From an uncultured eubacterium 1-6 (GTDB lineage: Bacteria; Bacillota; Clostridia; Lachnospirales; Lachnospiraceae): a DNA stretch of 64,000 bases. The position numbers and the translations under genes were made by a program. Below, in pieces: positions 61,633-64,000 of the stretch. Where the stretch lies: assembly GCA_903789595.1 (NCBI GenBank), contig CAIFEZ010000001.1:113165-177164 (forward strand), in the 5' to 3' direction. The first letter of the stretch is position 1. Every line of letters begins with the position of its first letter. The notes under the pieces were generated by a model. That model saw nothing but the letters and a program-made list of their open reading frames with translations, ran no database searches and had not been told where the DNA came from.

Positions 61633-62742
61633 GTGAATACCGGTAACGAGGAACAGAATCAGGAGGAACGAATGAACAGCGATGAGGAAAGGATGAGCGG
61701 CGGGATCGATATCAAATCGATGCTTCCCGGGGAACTGGAGGAATGTATGCTTGGCCTTGGAGAGAAAAAATTCCGGGCGGCGCAGCTTTTTTCCTGGATG
61801 CATCAGAAGCGGGCCGAGAGCTATGACGAGATGACAAATCTTTCCCTGAAGCTCCGCGGTGAGCTGGAGCAGAGGTATCCGCTGACGCACCTGCGGGTCG
61901 TCCGGGAACAGGTCTCGAAAATTGACGGGACGAGAAAGTATCTGTTCGCGCTGCGTGACGGAAATGTAATCGAGAGTGTCTGGATGCAGTATCATCACGG
62001 CAATTCCGTCTGCATTTCTTCTCAGGTCGGATGCAGGATGGGGTGCCGTTTCTGCGCGTCCACGCTGGACGGCCTGGTCCGGTCGCTGACAGCGTCGGAG
62101 ATGCTCGAGCAGGTCTATCAGATTCAGAGAATCACCGGGGAGAGGGTTTCCAATGTGGTCATCATGGGGAGCGGCGAGCCGATGGAGAACTATGACAATG
62201 TGGTCCGCTTTGTGCGACTCGCAAGCTCGGAGGCGGGGCTGAATCTCAGCCAGAGAAACATCACGGTGTCCACCTGCGGAATCGTCCCGAGAATTCGTCA
62301 GCTGGCGAAGGAGGATCTTCAGATCACGCTTGCGATCTCTCTGCATGCGCCGAATGATGAGAAGAGACGGATGCTGATGCCGGTCGCGAACAGGTACAGT
62401 ATCCGGGAGCTGATGGATGCGTGCCGTTTTTACTTCGCGGAGACAGGCCGCAGACTGACGTTTGAATATGCGCTCGCGAAGGGACAGAACGATTCGGAGG
62501 AGGATGCGGCCGAGCTTGCCGGTCTGCTTGCAGGGCTCAACTGCCATGTGAACCTGATCCCCGTCAACCCGGTAAAAGAGCGTCATTTCGCCCGTTCCGG
62601 CCGTCAGGCGGTTTTGAATTTTCAAAATAAACTTGAAAATTACGGGATAAATGTTACTATAAGAAGGGAAATGGGCGCTGATATCGACGGCGCCTGTGGA
62701 CAATTACGCAAGAGTTATATTGACAGTAACCAGGAGAATTAG
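61633..62742 (+). CDS. rlmN: 23S rRNA/tRNA adenine-C2 methyltransferase RlmN
   Basis: A radical SAM enzyme that methylates C2 of A2503 in 23S rRNA and A37 of some tRNAs. The 369 residues contain the cluster motif CRMGCRFC, QVGCRMGC context, NVVIMGSGEPMENYD, and the C-terminal catalytic Cys in GACGQLR. The GTG start at 61633 follows AAGGAGAAGG; the first 22 residues are low-complexity. prpC begins two bases after its stop. Confidence 0.95.
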   Translation: MNTGNEEQNQEERMNSDEERMSGGIDIKSMLPGELEECMLGLGEKKFRAAQLFSWMHQKRAESYDEMTNLSLKLRGELEQRYPLTHLRVVREQVSKIDGTRKYLFALRDGNVIESVWMQYHHGNSVCISSQVGCRMGCRFCASTLDGLVRSLTASEMLEQVYQIQRITGERVSNVVIMGSGEPMENYDNVVRFVRLASSEAGLNLSQRNITVSTCGIVPRIRQLAKEDLQITLAISLHAPNDEKRRMLMPVANRYSIRELMDACRFYFAETGRRLTFEYALAKGQNDSEEDAAELAGLLAGLNCHVNLIPVNPVKERHFARSGRQAVLNFQNKLENYGINVTIRREMGADIDGACGQLRKSYIDSNQEN

Positions 62743-62744
62743 GC

Positions 62745-63467
62745 ATGAAGGTATTTTCTGCAACCGATATCGGCCAGAAAAGACATATGAATCAGGATTT
62801 TATCTTTACCTCGGAGGAGCCGGTGGGAAATCTGCCGAATCTTTTCGTGGTCGCGGATGGAATGGGGGGACATAATGCCGGCGATTTCGCATCGCGATAT
62901 GGGGTGTCGGTGTTGGTCGAGAGTGTCCGCAGGGATAAGAATTTCAATCCTGTGAAGGTCATGAGGAATGCGATTGAGGCGGCAAACCGTGAGGTTTTTT
63001 CCCAGTCCAGGAAGGATCCGTCTATGGCTGGCATGGGAACGACAATGGTGGTATGCACCGTCGTTGGAGGCTACGCGTATATCGCAAATGTCGGAGATTC
63101 CAGGCTCTATCTGGCGGGAAGCGAATCCATGACGCAGATCACGCAGGACCATTCGCTGATCGCGGAAATGGTGCGTCTGGGAGAGCTGACACCGGAGGAG
63201 GGCAGAAATCATCCGGACAAGAATATAATTACAAGAGCGGTCGGGACCAATGAGGAGGTCAAAATTGACTTCTTCGATGTGAAACTGGAGACAGGGGATC
63301 AGATTCTGATGTGTTCGGACGGCTTATCCAATATGGTCGAGGATCCGAGGATCTTCGAAATTTTGAAGGGTGAAGATACAAAAGAAGATAAGGCGCAGGT
63401 TCTGGTCGATGAGGCTAATGCGAACGGCGGACGTGACAATATCGCTGTCATTGTAGTAGAGGCATGA
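62745..63467 (+). CDS. prpC: PP2C-type serine/threonine phosphatase
   Basis: A 240-residue metal-dependent protein phosphatase (Stp/PrpC family) that opposes the kinase PrkC. Metal-binding motifs are TDIGQKRHMNQD near the start, VVADGMGGHNAGD near residue 35, GTTMVVCTV, NVGDSRLYL, CSDGLSNMV, and the closing GGRDNIAVIVV. It lies between rlmN and prkC, the standard arrangement in clostridia and bacilli. Confidence 0.95.
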   Translation: MKVFSATDIGQKRHMNQDFIFTSEEPVGNLPNLFVVADGMGGHNAGDFASRYGVSVLVESVRRDKNFNPVKVMRNAIEAANREVFSQSRKDPSMAGMGTTMVVCTVVGGYAYIANVGDSRLYLAGSESMTQITQDHSLIAEMVRLGELTPEEGRNHPDKNIITRAVGTNEEVKIDFFDVKLETGDQILMCSDGLSNMVEDPRIFEILKGEDTKEDKAQVLVDEANANGGRDNIAVIVVEA

Positions 63468-63492
63468 GCAGAACAAACGAGGTGAGAGTGTT

Positions 63493-64000
63493 ATGTTAAA
63501 AGAGGGAGTTATACTGGGCGAGCGGTACGAGATCATGTCCAGAATCGGATATGGCGGTATGGCGGATGTCTACAAGGCTCAGGACAGAAAGCTGAATCGT
63601 CTCGTCGCGGTCAAAGTCATGAAGGCGGAGTTCCGTGAGGACAGCAGTTTTGTAGCGAAATTCCAGAAGGAGGCGCAGGCGGCAGCCAAGCTTTCCCATC
63701 CGAATGTCGTAAATGTATATGACGTCGGTGAGGACAGAGGTCTTCAATATATTGTCATGGAGCTGATCGAGGGGATCACGCTCAAGAATTATATCGCAAA
63801 AAAGGGAAAGCTGAGCGTGAAGGAAGCAACCAGTATCGCGATTCAGGTTTCTCTGGGTCTGGAGGCGGCGCATAATGTAGGAATCGTCCACAGAGATGTC
63901 AAGCCCCAGAATATCATGATTTCTACCGACGGAAAGGTGAAGCTTTCCGATTTTGGCATTGCAAAGGCAATTAATTCCAATACCATCACGGCCAATGTGA
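63493..64000 (+). CDS. prkC: Serine/threonine protein kinase PrkC, N-terminal part
   Basis: The first 169 residues of a Hanks-type kinase that senses muropeptides through PASTA domains not reached here. It shows the glycine loop RIGYGGMADVYKA, the VAVKVMK lysine, VHRDVKPQNIM catalytic loop, and SDFGIAKA. GAGGTGAG precedes ATG 63493. The gene runs off the window end. Confidence 0.93.
   Translation, partial: MLKEGVILGERYEIMSRIGYGGMADVYKAQDRKLNRLVAVKVMKAEFREDSSFVAKFQKEAQAAAKLSHPNVVNVYDVGEDRGLQYIVMELIEGITLKNYIAKKGKLSVKEATSIAIQVSLGLEAAHNVGIVHRDVKPQNIMISTDGKVKLSDFGIAKAINSNTITANV

Overview
This window looks like chromosomal DNA of a Gram-positive clostridium, most likely Lachnospiraceae. Evidence: strong AGGAGG ribosome sites, moderate GC with CGG/CGC-rich ordinary genes but CGT/GTT-rich glycolytic genes, pyruvate phosphate dikinase, SstT and NhaC carriers, a 2-hydroxyacyl-CoA dehydratase activase, a DUF4317-type protein, and the clostridial cluster priA-def-fmt-yugP-rsmB-rlmN-prpC-prkC. 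No genus can be fixed from sequence alone.

Layout. 1-8.5 kb: shikimate kinase, a DUF362 protein, SstT and NhaC carriers, convergent pncB, and a CDF metal exporter preceded by a Cys-rich small ORF. 8.6-9.2 kb: five tRNA genes (Glu, Thr, CAT-anticodon, Asp, Val), none with an encoded CCA. 9.3-17 kb: pectinacetylesterase-like enzyme, a two-gene dehydratase system whose second gene fuses a dehydratase-type domain to its ATP-driven activase, XerD, and DAHP synthase. 17.2-20.6 kb: Rrf2 regulator, cysteine desulfurase and MnmA, a tRNA-thiolation set without an IscU. 20.8-27.6 kb: gap, pgk, tpiA, ppdK. 27.8-29.4 kb: guaA.

29.5-53 kb is accessory. It holds a candidate Fst/par-like type I toxin-antitoxin locus at 30 kb, a glutaredoxin-like protein, an EAL phosphodiesterase, an IS3-family element, a GIY-YIG nuclease, a short DUF4317 protein, a membrane protein/GT2 glycosyltransferase pair, an SRAP protein, and a three-gene operon (TerB-N/TerB-C protein, DUF2791 ATPase, Lhr-like helicase) matching the Shango antiphage system. 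A MATE pump, nitroreductase, ThiD and a DMT permease follow. 53.8-64 kb returns to housekeeping genes: murE, priA, def, fmt, yugP, rsmB, rlmN, prpC and the start of prkC.

The striking non-genic theme is repetition. Two MITE-like palindromic families are present. Family B has TTACTGTTCAC termini with clean 8- and 7-bp target duplications; family A has CTGTATAAGCT termini and sits twice inside the glycolytic region. Two smaller dispersed motifs also occur. At least nine tandem arrays with units of 14 to 68 bp lie at gene borders, three of them starting inside the stop codon or 3' end of the upstream gene. In-frame expansions of 18-39 bp sit in protein linkers, including 13-residue units in both the first and third Shango proteins.
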